A stretch of DNA of 64,000 nt from JAWWPG01 sp033850885. GTDB lineage: Bacteria; Actinomycetota; Actinomycetes; Propionibacteriales; Nocardioidaceae. Position 1 is the stretch's first letter; each line of letters opens with the position of its first letter. Below are positions 1 through 9,855 of the stretch, in pieces. Below the pieces are notes generated by a model, which saw only the letters and a program-made list of their open reading frames with translations, did not search any database and was not told where the DNA came from. The position numbers and the translations under genes are program-made. Location: assembly GCA_033850885.1 (NCBI GenBank), contig JAWWPG010000063.1, positions 76,531-140,530 of the forward strand, in the 5' to 3' direction.

Positions 1-2
1 AA

Positions 3-1301
3 CGGCTGCGGGGTGAGGCCCTCGCGAGGTCCGGAGGTATCGACGTCCCGCATGCGATGGCTGCCGCGGCGGCAGCCAGTGGTGCCAGCAACGCGGCGGC
101 CAAGGCGGCCGCCCAGCACGCCGCCTTGGCCGTCGAGCTCGACCAGATGGTGGCGTCCGCAGAAGGGCGCAGGGCGGCGCGCGAGAGGGCCGTCGTCGAG
201 CTCGCCGGCCTCGAAGAGAGGATCGAGGGGTATCGAGCGCAGCTCACGGCGGCCCGGCGGCGGCTCGACGCCGAAATCGGGACCGACGTGCGAGTCCAGG
301 ATCTCCTCGCCGGCGTGCAGAGCCGCATCACCGCTGTTCTTGCGTTGCGGGCTGCCGTCCGAGCGAGCGAGGAGGCGGGCCGCTTCGCGGCACAGGCCGA
401 CGCTCGGCTGGCGAAGGCACTCGTGCCATCGGAGTTCGACACGGCGGAGTCGGTCCTCGGCGCTGCCCTGCCCGAGGGCGAGATCGCCAACGCGGAGGCG
501 CTGAACAGGTCCCACGCGGCGGAGCTGTCGGCGGTGGACCGCATGCTGAGCGACACGGTTCTCGTTGCCGCGGCCGCCGAGCCGGCTCCGGACCTCTCGG
601 CACTCGTGGCCTTCTCGGACGCCTGCGCCGAGGCTGCCGGCGGGGCCGTGTCCGCCGCCACGGACGCCGAGCGGCGCCACGCCCGTCTCGACGCACTTGT
701 CTTCGACCTGGAGAACGGAGTGGCGGAGCTGTTACCTCTGCGGGCGGCGAAAGATCTCGCGGACGACGTCGCGGATCTGTGCACCGGGAGCTCCCCCGAC
801 AACGCCACCAGAACGGCCCTGTCCCACTACGTGCTGGCGGCCCGTCTCGCCCAGGTCGTCGCGGCCGCCAACCTCAGGCTCGAGTCGATCGGCGGCGGGC
901 GCTTCCAGCTCGAGCACACCATGGTTCGAAGTGTTGGCGACACCAGAGGAGGTCTGGGCCTAGTCATGCGTGACACGCACACGGACCTCGGCCGCGACCC
1001 GGCGACCCTGTCCGGCGGCGAGACGTTCTACGTGAGTCTGAGTCTTGCGCTCGGTCTGGCCGACGTCGTCACCAACGAGGCCGGCGGCGCGGAGCTCTCG
1101 ACGCTGTTCGTCGACGAGGGATTCGGAGCCCTGGACGACGAGACCCGCGACGAGGTCCTCGACGAGCTCGACGGCTTGCGGTCGGGAGGTCGCAGCATCG
1201 GACTCGTGAGCCACCTGGGCGAGCTCCGGTCGCGCTTTCCGGTCCAGCTGCAGGTGGTGGCTGCAAAGGGAGGCTCGCGGTGCCTGCCGCTCTCGATGTG
1301 A
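3..1301 (+). CDS. sbcC: SbcC-like exonuclease ATPase, C-terminal part (5' truncated by window)
   Basis: The reading frame is open from the first bases of the window, so this is the 3' part of a longer gene. The first roughly 280 residues are Ala/Glu/Arg-rich, as expected for the coiled-coil arm of an SMC/Rad50-type protein. The C-terminus carries the ABC signature LSGGE followed by a Walker B motif (TLFVDEGFGALD) and a D-loop/H-loop region ending in SHLGEL. In this family the ATPase works with the SbcD nuclease to process hairpins and double-strand ends in the cytoplasm. SbcD would be expected just upstream, outside the window. Function is assigned from these motifs; the N-terminal Walker A is not visible here. 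Confidence 0.88.
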   Translation, partial: RLRGEALARSGGIDVPHAMAAAAAASGASNAAAKAAAQHAALAVELDQMVASAEGRRAARERAVVELAGLEERIEGYRAQLTAARRRLDAEIGTDVRVQDLLAGVQSRITAVLALRAAVRASEEAGRFAAQADARLAKALVPSEFDTAESVLGAALPEGEIANAEALNRSHAAELSAVDRMLSDTVLVAAAAEPAPDLSALVAFSDACAEAAGGAVSAATDAERRHARLDALVFDLENGVAELLPLRAAKDLADDVADLCTGSSPDNATRTALSHYVLAARLAQVVAAANLRLESIGGGRFQLEHTMVRSVGDTRGGLGLVMRDTHTDLGRDPATLSGGETFYVSLSLALGLADVVTNEAGGAELSTLFVDEGFGALDDETRDEVLDELDGLRSGGRSIGLVSHLGELRSRFPVQLQVVAAKGGSRCLPLSM

Positions 1302-1405
1302 GTGCCAGGACCCGAACCGTTCTGGACACAGACGGATAATGACCGCCGTGAAACCTGGGTAGTTGATTTCAACATCAGGTGAGCAGGATGCAGACTGGAA
1401 GAGTG

Positions 1406-1642
1406 ATGAAAGTTGAACAGGCCGGTCGCTGCCGGCACGAGCCTCGTTGCCCGGGTGCCGACGCCCCCGACCGCGGGGCCGCACACACTGTGGCCAGTCA
1501 CCCCGAGCAGGGATGGAGCCTGCTGTGCAACGGGGTTCTGCTCTTCCACGACACCCGGGAGCTTCTCCCGAGCGGGGAAGTGATCGGCTCTCACCGTCCG
1601 ACCGACTTGCAACCCTCAGCGCTCAACGGCGTCACCGCCTGA
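1406..1642 (+). CDS. DUF5999 family small protein
   Basis: A protein of about 78 residues, typical in size for the actinobacterial DUF5999 family. It contains the family pattern CRHEPRCPGADAPDR, then HPEQGWSLLCNGV and ELLPSGEVI. Two closely spaced cysteines and a His near the N-terminus suggest metal binding, but that is inference. I chose the ATG at 1406 because GGAAGAG lies just upstream; in-frame starts at 1379 (GTG) and 1388 (ATG) are possible. It stands alone between sbcC and tldD. No biochemical role is known to me. Confidence 0.75.
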   Translation: MKVEQAGRCRHEPRCPGADAPDRGAAHTVASHPEQGWSLLCNGVLLFHDTRELLPSGEVIGSHRPTDLQPSALNGVTA

Positions 1643-1694
1643 GCGACCGCTCGTGCGCACGGCGCCTTGACGGCGCCTTGTTAGAGTGCCCGGC

Positions 1695-3209
1695 ATGGCA
1701 GCCGTACCGGAGATGGACCCTTCGTTCCTCGCGCTCCCCCGCGAGTCACTGGCAACGGCGGCGCTGCAACGAGCGAGGGACTTCCATGCCAGCCACTGCG
1801 ACGTACGCATCGAGCAGGTTCGCGGCCAGCATCTCAACCTCCTCGACGGGTCTCTGGTGAACGCGGCAGTCGACACGGATCTCGGGATCGCGGTCCGGGT
1901 CGTGCTCGACGGCACGTGGGGCTTCGCCGCCGGTATTGCCCTGACAGTCGACGAGGCGGTCCGCATCACCGAGCAGGCGATCCGCGTCGCGATGGTCGCC
2001 AAGGCGATCACCGTCGAGCGGATCGAGCTTGCCGATGAGCCGAGCTACCCAGATGAGACGTGGGTGTCGTCGTACGAGATCGACCCGCTCTCGGTGTCGA
2101 CCGGCGACAAGGTCGCCCTGCTTGCGGACTGGAGCAGCCGGCTGCTCGCCCACGAGAGCGTCAACCATGTCAGCGCCAGCGTCGCCCAGGTGCTCGAGAA
2201 CAAGTTCTACGCGGACTCTCACGGAACGACGACCCTCCAACAACGGGTGCGTCTGCAGCCGCAGCTCGAGGTGTTCGGGGCGGACGAGTCGCTGGGCATC
2301 CTCGACTCGATGCGGTCGGTCGCGCCGCCGGTCGGACGGGGGTGGGAGTACCTGACCGGCGACGGCTACGACTGGGACGGCGAGCTCGCCGAGCTTCCCG
2401 AACAGCTGGCCGCCAAGCTGCGGGCCCCTTCCGTGGAGGCGGGAAGCTACGACCTCGTCGTCGACCCGTCGAACCTCTGGCTGACCATCCACGAGAGCGT
2501 AGGCCACGCGACCGAGCTCGACCGGGCGCTCGGCTACGAAGCCAACTACGCCGGAACCTCCTTCGCCACGATCGACAAGCTCGGCACTCTGCAGTACGGC
2601 GCCGAGTGCATGAACGTCACGGGCGACCGCACCGTCGAGCACGGGCTCGCCACCATCGGGTACGACGACGACGGGGTGCGGACCCAGTCGTGGGACCTCA
2701 TCCGCGACGGCGTGCTGGTCGGCTACCAGACCGACCGGCGGATGGCTCGGCTGATGGGATGGGACCGGTCCACCGGCTGCGCGTTCGCGGACTCGCCCGG
2801 GCACACCGCGATCCAGCGGATGGCGAACGTCTCGCTGCAACCCGCGTCGGACGATACGACGACCCGAGACCTCATCGACCGCGTCGAGCGGGGGCTGTAC
2901 GTCGTCGGAGACAACTCGTGGAGCATCGACATGCAGCGCTACAACTTCCAGTTCACCGCCCAGCGGTTCATCGAGATCCGCGACGGTCGGCTCCGGGGAC
3001 AGGTGCGGGACGCCGCCTACCAGGCCACCACGACGGACTTCTGGGGCGCGATGGAGGCCGTGGGCGGACCGTCCACCTGGCGGCTCCAGGGTGCGCTCAA
3101 CTGTGGCAAGGCGCAGCCGGGTCAGGTCGCGCCGGTCAGCCACGGCTGCCCGTCGGCTCTCTTCCGCGGGATCCGGATCCTCAACACCGGCACGGAAGGG
3201 GGTCACTGA
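1695..3209 (+). CDS. tldD: TldD-type metalloprotease subunit
   Basis: About 504 residues, close to the TldD family length. The zinc-binding helix HESVGH is at residues 266-271, within LTIHESVGHATELDRALG, and the C-terminal half has the conserved Gly/Asp-rich TldD core. TldD is the catalytic subunit of the TldD/TldE heterodimer, which trims unfolded or ribosomally made peptides. The stop overlaps the next start as TGATG, so the two subunits are translationally coupled. The ATG at 1695 is preferred over the in-frame GTG at 1686 because it begins the family-like N-terminus. Substrates cannot be told from the sequence. Confidence 0.9.
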   Translation: MAAVPEMDPSFLALPRESLATAALQRARDFHASHCDVRIEQVRGQHLNLLDGSLVNAAVDTDLGIAVRVVLDGTWGFAAGIALTVDEAVRITEQAIRVAMVAKAITVERIELADEPSYPDETWVSSYEIDPLSVSTGDKVALLADWSSRLLAHESVNHVSASVAQVLENKFYADSHGTTTLQQRVRLQPQLEVFGADESLGILDSMRSVAPPVGRGWEYLTGDGYDWDGELAELPEQLAAKLRAPSVEAGSYDLVVDPSNLWLTIHESVGHATELDRALGYEANYAGTSFATIDKLGTLQYGAECMNVTGDRTVEHGLATIGYDDDGVRTQSWDLIRDGVLVGYQTDRRMARLMGWDRSTGCAFADSPGHTAIQRMANVSLQPASDDTTTRDLIDRVERGLYVVGDNSWSIDMQRYNFQFTAQRFIEIRDGRLRGQVRDAAYQATTTDFWGAMEAVGGPSTWRLQGALNCGKAQPGQVAPVSHGCPSALFRGIRILNTGTEGGH

Positions 3210-4591
3210 TGCCGACCGCCCAGGCGCTCGTCGAGCACGCCCTGCAGGCGACGCAGGCCGACCACTGCGCGGTGCTGCTGCGCCAGACGTCGTCCGCGAA
3301 CCTGCGCTGGGCGAACAACACCCTGACGACGAACGGGGTGATGACCACCTGCCACGCGACCGTCGTGTCCCAGGTTGCGGCCGGTGGCGGGACCGCCGCC
3401 GGGGTCGTCACACAGCCCGTGTCATCGCTGCACGAGGTCGACGAGCTGGTGTCGCGGGCGGACGCGTCGGCGCGGGAGGCATCGGCCTCCGAGGACGCCA
3501 ACGAGCTCATCGCGGGCGGCGAGGCGCCTGACTGGCAGGATCCGCCAGGAGTGACGAGCATCGACGCCTTGGCGACGTTCGCAGCAGACCTCGGCGAGAT
3601 GCTCAACAAGGCACGCCTCGAGCGGCGTCTCCTCTTCGGGTACGTCGAGCACTCGATCGAGACGACGTACCTCGCCACGTCTGCCGGGCTACGGCTGCGG
3701 CACGAGCAGCCGACGGGCCACGTCGGCATCACCGGGAAGCCGGCCGACCTGTCCACATCGGCGTGGGTCGGTCAGGCGACGGACGACTTCACGGACGTCG
3801 ACGTCGCGGAACTCGACACCGAGCTGATCAGGCGGATCGGGTGGGCCGCCCGCACCATCGAGCTGCCGGCCGGCCGGTACGAGACGCTGCTGCCGCCGAC
3901 GGCCGTTGCTGACCTGCTTACGTACGCGTACTTCGTCTCGAGCGCGCGCGACGCGGACGAGGGCCGGACGGTGTTCAGCGCACCGGGGGGCGGGACCAAG
4001 GTGGGGCAGCGAGTCGCCAAGCCAGGGGTGCACGTGTTCTCCGACCCCCGCTACTCCGGACTCGCCGCGATCCCGTTCGTGTCGACCCAGGGCTCCGACT
4101 CGTCGACGAGCGTCTTCGACAACGGGCTCGCGATCGAGGCGGCCGACTGGATCCGCGACGGCGTTCTCACCATGCTGCCGACGTCGCGGCACACGGCCGC
4201 CCGGACCGGGCTGCCACTGCATCCGAAGGTCGACAACCTGGTGCTCGACGTCGAAGGTGGCACCGGATCGGTAGCCGACCTCGTCGCGGCCTCGGACCGG
4301 GCCCTCCTGCTCACCTGCCTGTGGTACATCCGTGAGGTCGACTCGCAGGAGCTCCTGCTCACCGGGCTCACCCGAGACGGCACCTACCTCGTCGAAGGCG
4401 GTGAGGTCGTCGGAGCGGTCAACAACTATCGGTTCAACGAGAGCCCGATCTCGCTGCTGTCCCGGTTCTCGCAGGCGGGTACGACTCAGCGGTCCCTTTC
4501 CCGGGAGTGGGGCGACTTCTTTCCGCGGACCGCCACGCCTGCCCTGCGGATCCCCGACTTCAACATGTCGAGCGTCAGCCAGGCGAGCTGA
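3209..4591 (+). CDS. tldE: TldE/PmbA-type protease subunit
   Basis: About 460 residues. It begins at the ATG embedded in the TldD stop (TGATG), which fixes the start. The sequence is related to PmbA/TldE and lacks the HExxxH zinc site of its partner, as expected for the non-catalytic subunit that shapes the peptide-binding cavity. The C-terminal DNLVLDVEGG and SRFSQAG segments fit the family. The gene converges on the beta-lactamase-like gene with only a few bases between stops, so the tldDE unit ends here. Confidence 0.88.
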   Translation: MPTAQALVEHALQATQADHCAVLLRQTSSANLRWANNTLTTNGVMTTCHATVVSQVAAGGGTAAGVVTQPVSSLHEVDELVSRADASAREASASEDANELIAGGEAPDWQDPPGVTSIDALATFAADLGEMLNKARLERRLLFGYVEHSIETTYLATSAGLRLRHEQPTGHVGITGKPADLSTSAWVGQATDDFTDVDVAELDTELIRRIGWAARTIELPAGRYETLLPPTAVADLLTYAYFVSSARDADEGRTVFSAPGGGTKVGQRVAKPGVHVFSDPRYSGLAAIPFVSTQGSDSSTSVFDNGLAIEAADWIRDGVLTMLPTSRHTAARTGLPLHPKVDNLVLDVEGGTGSVADLVAASDRALLLTCLWYIREVDSQELLLTGLTRDGTYLVEGGEVVGAVNNYRFNESPISLLSRFSQAGTTQRSLSREWGDFFPRTATPALRIPDFNMSSVSQAS

Positions 4592-4594
4592 GCG

Positions 4595-5968
4595 TCAGTC
4601 ACGGTCCGGCCCGGGCCAGCCGCCGGGGATCGGAGCATCCAGGTCATACGGCACCCTGGTGAACACGAACGTCGCACATTCGAGGTGGCTCGTCGATCCG
4701 TCGGCACGTCGGACCACCTGGAGCGTCTCGCCATCGTGGTAACCCGACGTCCCGACGTACCGATCGGCCCCCTCGACACGGTAGGTGCACCATCGCTCAC
4801 CGGCATCGACCAACCATGAGACCAGCTCGCCCTCCTGGTACGACAACGTGAAGGCCGTGTTGCCCCAGTGCCACAGCCCGAGGATCTCCAGCACGGGGGG
4901 CTCGACGTCGGCGCTCGGCACCCAGGCACGCGGTAGCGTCGGCTCGAGCTCCTCCAACGTCCGCAGCAGGTTGAGTGACAACGCCTGCGTACGCAGTCCC
5001 TCGGTGCCGTTGGCCAGGCATACCGCACCGGTCCGCCTCGCCCGGTCGACGAACAGCCCAGCGAGAAAGCCGGGCATCGAGCCGGTATGACCCACGTACG
5101 TCCGATCGACCGCCACGGCAAGGCGGAACCCGAGGCCGTACGCGCCGGAGACGACGTCGTCTGGTGAACCTGACTGCACGACGGTCATCTCGCGCAGGGT
5201 GTCGGGAGAGACGATGTCCGGATCGGGGTCAGCCAGGAACGCCGCATAACGCGCCAGGTCACCCACCGTGCTCCAGATCTGTCCCGCCGGCGCCATGGCC
5301 GCGGTGTCCTGGCTCGGCTCGTCGCTCAGCGTTCCGGCGAAGGGGTGCACGCTGAAGCCGCTCGCGGCCGGCGCGGACGGCAGGTAGCCGGTCCGGTGCA
5401 TCTCCAGTGGCCGTAACAGCCGCGCCGCCAGCGCCTCGGCCCACGTGGTCCCCCGCTTCCGGGCGACGACCTCGCCGAGCAGCGCGAAGGCGATGTTGGA
5501 GTAGTGGAACTGACGCGACGCCGGGAAGGGCGCCGTCGTGCCGGTCAACCGTGCGGCCAGCTCGTCGAACGTGATCCCGGGGCTTCGCTCCCACCAGGGG
5601 CCAGGTGGCTCGGCCTGCATCCCCGACGAGTGTGACATCAGCTGGTGGAGCGTGGCAGCACCGAAGGCGATGCCGGGCAGGTGGTCATCGAGCCGGTCAG
5701 ACAGCCGCAGCGTCCCCTCGTCGCGCAGCTGCATCACGAGCAGAGCGGTCATCGTCTTGGTGATCGAACCGATCCGGTACTGCGTCTCGAGGGTCGGCTC
5801 CTCGGACCCGGCTCGCGTCACGACGCTCCCCCGTGACGTCCACCAGGCGAGTGCCCCGTCCCGAACGACACCCGCGACCAGGGTTGGCATCCGCGCGCCG
5901 ACCTGCTGGTTGGCGACGATGGCCTGCAGCCTGAGCGCTGTCGAGTCGAGGACGGCGTCCTTGCTCAC
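4595..5968 (-). CDS. Serine beta-lactamase-fold hydrolase (class C / esterase-like)
   Basis: About 457 residues with the three hallmarks of the penicillin-binding/class C fold: SITK (Ser68, Lys71), a YSN motif in HYSNIAFALLGEVV, and HTG in VGHTGSMPGF. About 130 residues follow the catalytic domain, as in many beta-lactamase-related esterases and peptidases. No signal peptide is evident, so it is probably cytoplasmic and may hydrolyse an ester or D-peptide rather than confer resistance. The GTG start overlaps the gcvP stop (GTGA), so it is translationally coupled to gcvP and probably falls under the glycine riboswitch. Confidence 0.8.
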   Translation of the reverse strand: MSKDAVLDSTALRLQAIVANQQVGARMPTLVAGVVRDGALAWWTSRGSVVTRAGSEEPTLETQYRIGSITKTMTALLVMQLRDEGTLRLSDRLDDHLPGIAFGAATLHQLMSHSSGMQAEPPGPWWERSPGITFDELAARLTGTTAPFPASRQFHYSNIAFALLGEVVARKRGTTWAEALAARLLRPLEMHRTGYLPSAPAASGFSVHPFAGTLSDEPSQDTAAMAPAGQIWSTVGDLARYAAFLADPDPDIVSPDTLREMTVVQSGSPDDVVSGAYGLGFRLAVAVDRTYVGHTGSMPGFLAGLFVDRARRTGAVCLANGTEGLRTQALSLNLLRTLEELEPTLPRAWVPSADVEPPVLEILGLWHWGNTAFTLSYQEGELVSWLVDAGERWCTYRVEGADRYVGTSGYHDGETLQVVRRADGSTSHLECATFVFTRVPYDLDAPIPGGWPGPDRD

Positions 5969-8838
5969 TGCTCGAAGGCCTCCGGCGGCGGACACGAGCA
6001 GACGAGGTGCCGGTCGCCGTACGCCTGGTCGATCCTCGCCACCGGCGGCCAGTACTTGTCCGCGGTATGCCCGGTCGGGAAGGCGGCGTCGTCACGTGAG
6101 TAGGGCCGGCTCCACTCCCCCGTCAAGGAGCTCGTCGTGTGGGGCGCGTGTGTGAGCGGGCTGTCCTCGAGCGCGAGACGACCCTGCTCGACGTCGTCGA
6201 TCTCGCCGCGGATCGCCACCATGGCGTCGCAGAAGCGGTCCAGCTCCGAGAGGCTCTCCGACTCCGTCGGCTCGACCATGAACGTACCGGGAACCGGGAA
6301 GCTCATCGTCGGCGCGTGGAAGCCGTAGTCGACCAGCCGCTTGGCGATGTCGTCGACGGTCACGCCGCTCGTCCTCGTGATGGCACGCACGTCCAGGATG
6401 CACTCGTGCGCCACGAGGTCGCCGTGGCCCTTGTACAGCACAGGAAAGTGCTTCTGGAGTCGGTGTGCGATGTAGTTGGCGGACAGGATCGCCACCTGCG
6501 TGGCCTCGGTGAGGCCGTCGGCCCCCATCAGCGCGATGTAGGCCCAGGAGATCGGCAGGATGCCGGCCGAACCGTATGGCGCGGCGCTCACCGGGCCGAT
6601 GCCGTCCCGGCGGTCCCGGTCGGGGTGCGCCGGATGACTCGGCAGGTACGGCGCCAGGTGGGCCGCCACGGCGACCGGTCCGACGCCCGGCCCTCCCCCA
6701 CCATGGGGGATGCAGAACGTCTTGTGCAGGTTGAGGTGGGAGACGTCGCCGCCGAAGCGCCCCGGCTTGGCCAGCCCGAGCAGCGCATTCAGGTTCGCCC
6801 CGTCGATGTAGACCTGACCGCCGTTGCGGTGGACGATCTCGCAGAGGTCGGTGATGGTGTCCTCGAAGGCCCCGTGTGTCGAGGGATAGGTCACCATGAT
6901 GGCGGCGAGCTCGTCGCCATGTGTTTCGCACTTGGCCTGCAGGTCCTCGAGGTCGACGGCGCCGTCGTCGGCCGCCTTGACGACGACGACTCGCATGCCG
7001 GCCATCACCGCGGAGGCCGCGTTGGTGCCGTGTGCGCTGGACGGGATGAGGCAGATGTCACGCCCCGGCTGACCGCTCGCCCGGTGGTAGGCGCGGATCG
7101 CGACCAGGCCCGCGAGCTCGCCCTGCGACCCCGCGTTGGGCTGGATGGAGACGGCGGCGTAGCCGGTGATCTCGGCGAGCCAGCCCTCCAACCCGTGGAT
7201 GAGCTCCCGGTAGCCCGCCGCGTCCTCTGCGGGTGCGAACGGATGCAGGTCGGCGAAGCCGGTGAGGCTGATCGGCTCCATCTCCGCCGTCGCGTTGAGC
7301 TTCATCGTGCACGACCCCAACGGGATCATTCCCCGGTCCAGCGCATAGTCGCGGTCGGAGAGCCGTCGCAGGTACCGCAGTAGGTCGGTCTCGGAACGAT
7401 GGGTGTGGAAGACCTCATGGGTGAGGAAGCCGGTGGTCCGGCGCAGGTCCTCAGGGAGGGCGTCCGGTGTGGCGGTGTCCAGGGCGTCCACGTCGACCTC
7501 ATCGAGGCCGAAGGCGCTGAGCACCCGCGCGAGGTGGGTCCTCGTGGTCAGCTCCGACAGGGAGACCCCGACCCGGTCGTCGTCGGTGGGCCTGAGGTGC
7601 AGCCCGAGCTCACGGGCCCGGCCCACGACCGCGAGTGCCCGCCCCGGGACGACCACCGAGAGCGTGTCGAAGAAGCTGGCATGCTCGACGTCGAGACCCC
7701 CGGACCGTAATGCCGCGGCAAGCACTGAGGCGTACCGGTGGGTTCGGGTCGCGATCCGGGTCAGCCCTTCGGGTCCGTGGTAGACGGCGTACATGGCCGC
7801 CACGACCGCGAGCAGGACTTGAGCTGTGCAGATGTTGGAGGTGGCCTTGTCGCGGCGGATGTGCTGCTCTCGGGTCTGCAGCGCCAACCGGTAGGCGGGC
7901 CGCCCTTCAGCGTCGACGGAGACCCCCACGAGACGCCCGGGGAGATGTCGTTCGAGTCCGGCCGCGACTGCCATGAAGCCCGCGTGTGGTCCGCCGTAGA
8001 ACAGCGGCACCCCGAAGCGTTGGCTGGAGCCGAGCACGATGTCGGCGCCGAGAGCACCTGGCGACTCCAGCAGGGTGAGGGCGAGCAGGTCCGCGGCGAC
8101 CACCGCGAGCGCCCCCGAAGCGTGCGCCTTCTCGATGACGGGGCGAGGGTCCGCGACCCTGCCGCTGGCCCCGGGGTACTGGATCAACACCCCGGAGATG
8201 TCCTCGTCGGGCAGATCGCTGTAGACGTCGGCCACCACGATCTCGATGTCCATGGCGCGGGCGCGGGTCTCGACGACGGCGATGGTCTGCGGAAGACAGT
8301 CCTCGTCGATGACGAAACGCCGGGACGTGTTCTTCCGGTTGGCCCGCCGCACCAGCGTCATGGCTTCCGCCGCCGCCGTAGCCTCGTCGAGCAGAGACGC
8401 GTTAGCGGTCGGCAGTCCGGCAAGGTCGCTGACCACGGTCTGGAAGTTCAGCAACGCCTCGAGCCGGCCCTGGGAGATCTCCGGCTGGTACGGCGTATAG
8501 GCGGTGTACCAGGAAGGGTCCTCGAGCACGTTGCGGCGGATCACGGCGGGGGTGACGGTGCCCGAGTAGCCGAGCCCGATCATCGGGATGAGCGGGTTGT
8601 TGCGGGCCGCGAGTGCGCGCAGGGCTTCGAGGGCACCCACCTCGCTCAGTGCCGGCGGCAGGTCGAGGGGCTCGTAGGACCGGATCCGGTCGGGCATCGC
8701 TGAGTAGATCAGGTCATCGAGGCTCTCGTAGCCGAGGGCGGCCAGCATCGTCTGCTGCTCGGCTGCGTCGGGCCCGATGTGCCGGCGGGCGAACGGGGCT
8801 GCTGACTCGAGAGCGGCAAGCGGAGTGTTCGTGGTCAC
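5965..8838 (-). CDS. gcvP: Glycine dehydrogenase (decarboxylating), P-protein
   Basis: 957 residues, the length of a single-chain P-protein with fused alpha and beta halves. The PLP lysine is Lys706 in NLHKTFCIPHGGGG; the glycine-rich stretch after it is diagnostic. It decarboxylates glycine and passes the aminomethyl group to the lipoyl arm of GcvH, which is encoded nearby at 11666-12055. A glycine riboswitch lies between its start and the upstream MerR gene. No gcvT is in the window, so the T-protein must be elsewhere. Gene order matches gcvB in the mycobacterial Rv1826-Rv1832 block. Confidence 0.95.
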   Translation of the reverse strand: MTTNTPLAALESAAPFARRHIGPDAAEQQTMLAALGYESLDDLIYSAMPDRIRSYEPLDLPPALSEVGALEALRALAARNNPLIPMIGLGYSGTVTPAVIRRNVLEDPSWYTAYTPYQPEISQGRLEALLNFQTVVSDLAGLPTANASLLDEATAAAEAMTLVRRANRKNTSRRFVIDEDCLPQTIAVVETRARAMDIEIVVADVYSDLPDEDISGVLIQYPGASGRVADPRPVIEKAHASGALAVVAADLLALTLLESPGALGADIVLGSSQRFGVPLFYGGPHAGFMAVAAGLERHLPGRLVGVSVDAEGRPAYRLALQTREQHIRRDKATSNICTAQVLLAVVAAMYAVYHGPEGLTRIATRTHRYASVLAAALRSGGLDVEHASFFDTLSVVVPGRALAVVGRARELGLHLRPTDDDRVGVSLSELTTRTHLARVLSAFGLDEVDVDALDTATPDALPEDLRRTTGFLTHEVFHTHRSETDLLRYLRRLSDRDYALDRGMIPLGSCTMKLNATAEMEPISLTGFADLHPFAPAEDAAGYRELIHGLEGWLAEITGYAAVSIQPNAGSQGELAGLVAIRAYHRASGQPGRDICLIPSSAHGTNAASAVMAGMRVVVVKAADDGAVDLEDLQAKCETHGDELAAIMVTYPSTHGAFEDTITDLCEIVHRNGGQVYIDGANLNALLGLAKPGRFGGDVSHLNLHKTFCIPHGGGGPGVGPVAVAAHLAPYLPSHPAHPDRDRRDGIGPVSAAPYGSAGILPISWAYIALMGADGLTEATQVAILSANYIAHRLQKHFPVLYKGHGDLVAHECILDVRAITRTSGVTVDDIAKRLVDYGFHAPTMSFPVPGTFMVEPTESESLSELDRFCDAMVAIRGEIDDVEQGRLALEDSPLTHAPHTTSSLTGEWSRPYSRDDAAFPTGHTADKYWPPVARIDQAYGDRHLVCSCPPPEAFEQ

Positions 8839-8867
8839 GAGGAGGCTCCCAACGTGGATCGACGAGC

Positions 8868-8996
8868 CTCCCCCTCTGTCGCGTCGTCACTCCAGAGGTG
8901 CCGGTTCACGCGGTCCTGTGGCCTGAGAGGTTCCGGGGAGGATTTGCCCCTTCGGCGCCGGCTGGTGGCCGGGCTCTCCCGCGCGACTGTTGCGGC
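8868..8996 (-). promoter_or_regulatory. Glycine riboswitch (gcvT-type, apparently single aptamer)
   Basis: Read on the minus strand, the leader of gcvP contains the conserved glycine-aptamer elements in order: GGGAGAG, then GCGCCGAAGGGGCAA, then CCTCTCAGGC, then AGGACCG, closing with CTCTGGAG. These match the core of the glycine riboswitch. Only one aptamer core is visible between gcvP and the upstream merR gene. It probably lets glycine switch on gcvP and the coupled hydrolase. The boundaries are approximate because the P1 helix was assigned by eye. Confidence 0.85.
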
Positions 8997-9083
8997 ATGC
9001 CCACCCTACCAGCGGCCCGCAGGTCGTCGTCGAAGGTCGATGGGGCACCCTGGAGGATCCGGGTTCACCTCATCGACCGGGGG

Positions 9084-9686
<603 letters not shown>

Positions 9687-9823
9687 GATTGTCCTCCATT
9701 GGTCACAGCCCTCGCCGTACCCGCACAGTCGTGAAGTTACAACGAGGAAGTTCGCCTCTGACGGTACGGCGTCCGGTTGCCCGGGTCAACGCACCCGACC
9801 TCGTTCTCACCGCGTGTCGCAAC

Positions 9824-9842
9824 CCTCAACCGCAAGTTGAGG
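9824..9842. promoter_or_regulatory. Candidate MerR-type operator palindrome
   Basis: CCTCAAC-CGCAA-GTTGAGG is a perfect 7-bp inverted repeat with a 5-nt spacer. It lies in the gap between the bifunctional nuclease and merR genes, and further GAGGTT repeats follow immediately. Spaced dyads of this size are typical of MerR-family sites. Autoregulation by one of the two MerR proteins encoded beside it is inference. Confidence 0.4.
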
Positions 9843-9855
9843 TTGAGGTTGACGT

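Noticed and set aside
1746..3206. 486-codon antisense frame over tldD
   Set aside because: Runs opposite the clearly conserved TldD frame and has the Arg/Asp/Val-rich composition of a GC-rich shadow; no homology.
2060..3208. N-terminal extension of the TldE frame
   Set aside because: The frame is open upstream of the real TldE start but is Arg-rich nonsense across tldD; homology starts at 3209 in the TGATG overlap.
6139..7383. 414-codon plus-strand frame inside gcvP
   Set aside because: Antisense shadow of the P-protein with no recognisable motif.
7738..8703. 321-codon plus-strand frame inside gcvP
   Set aside because: Shadow frame; no start context or homology.
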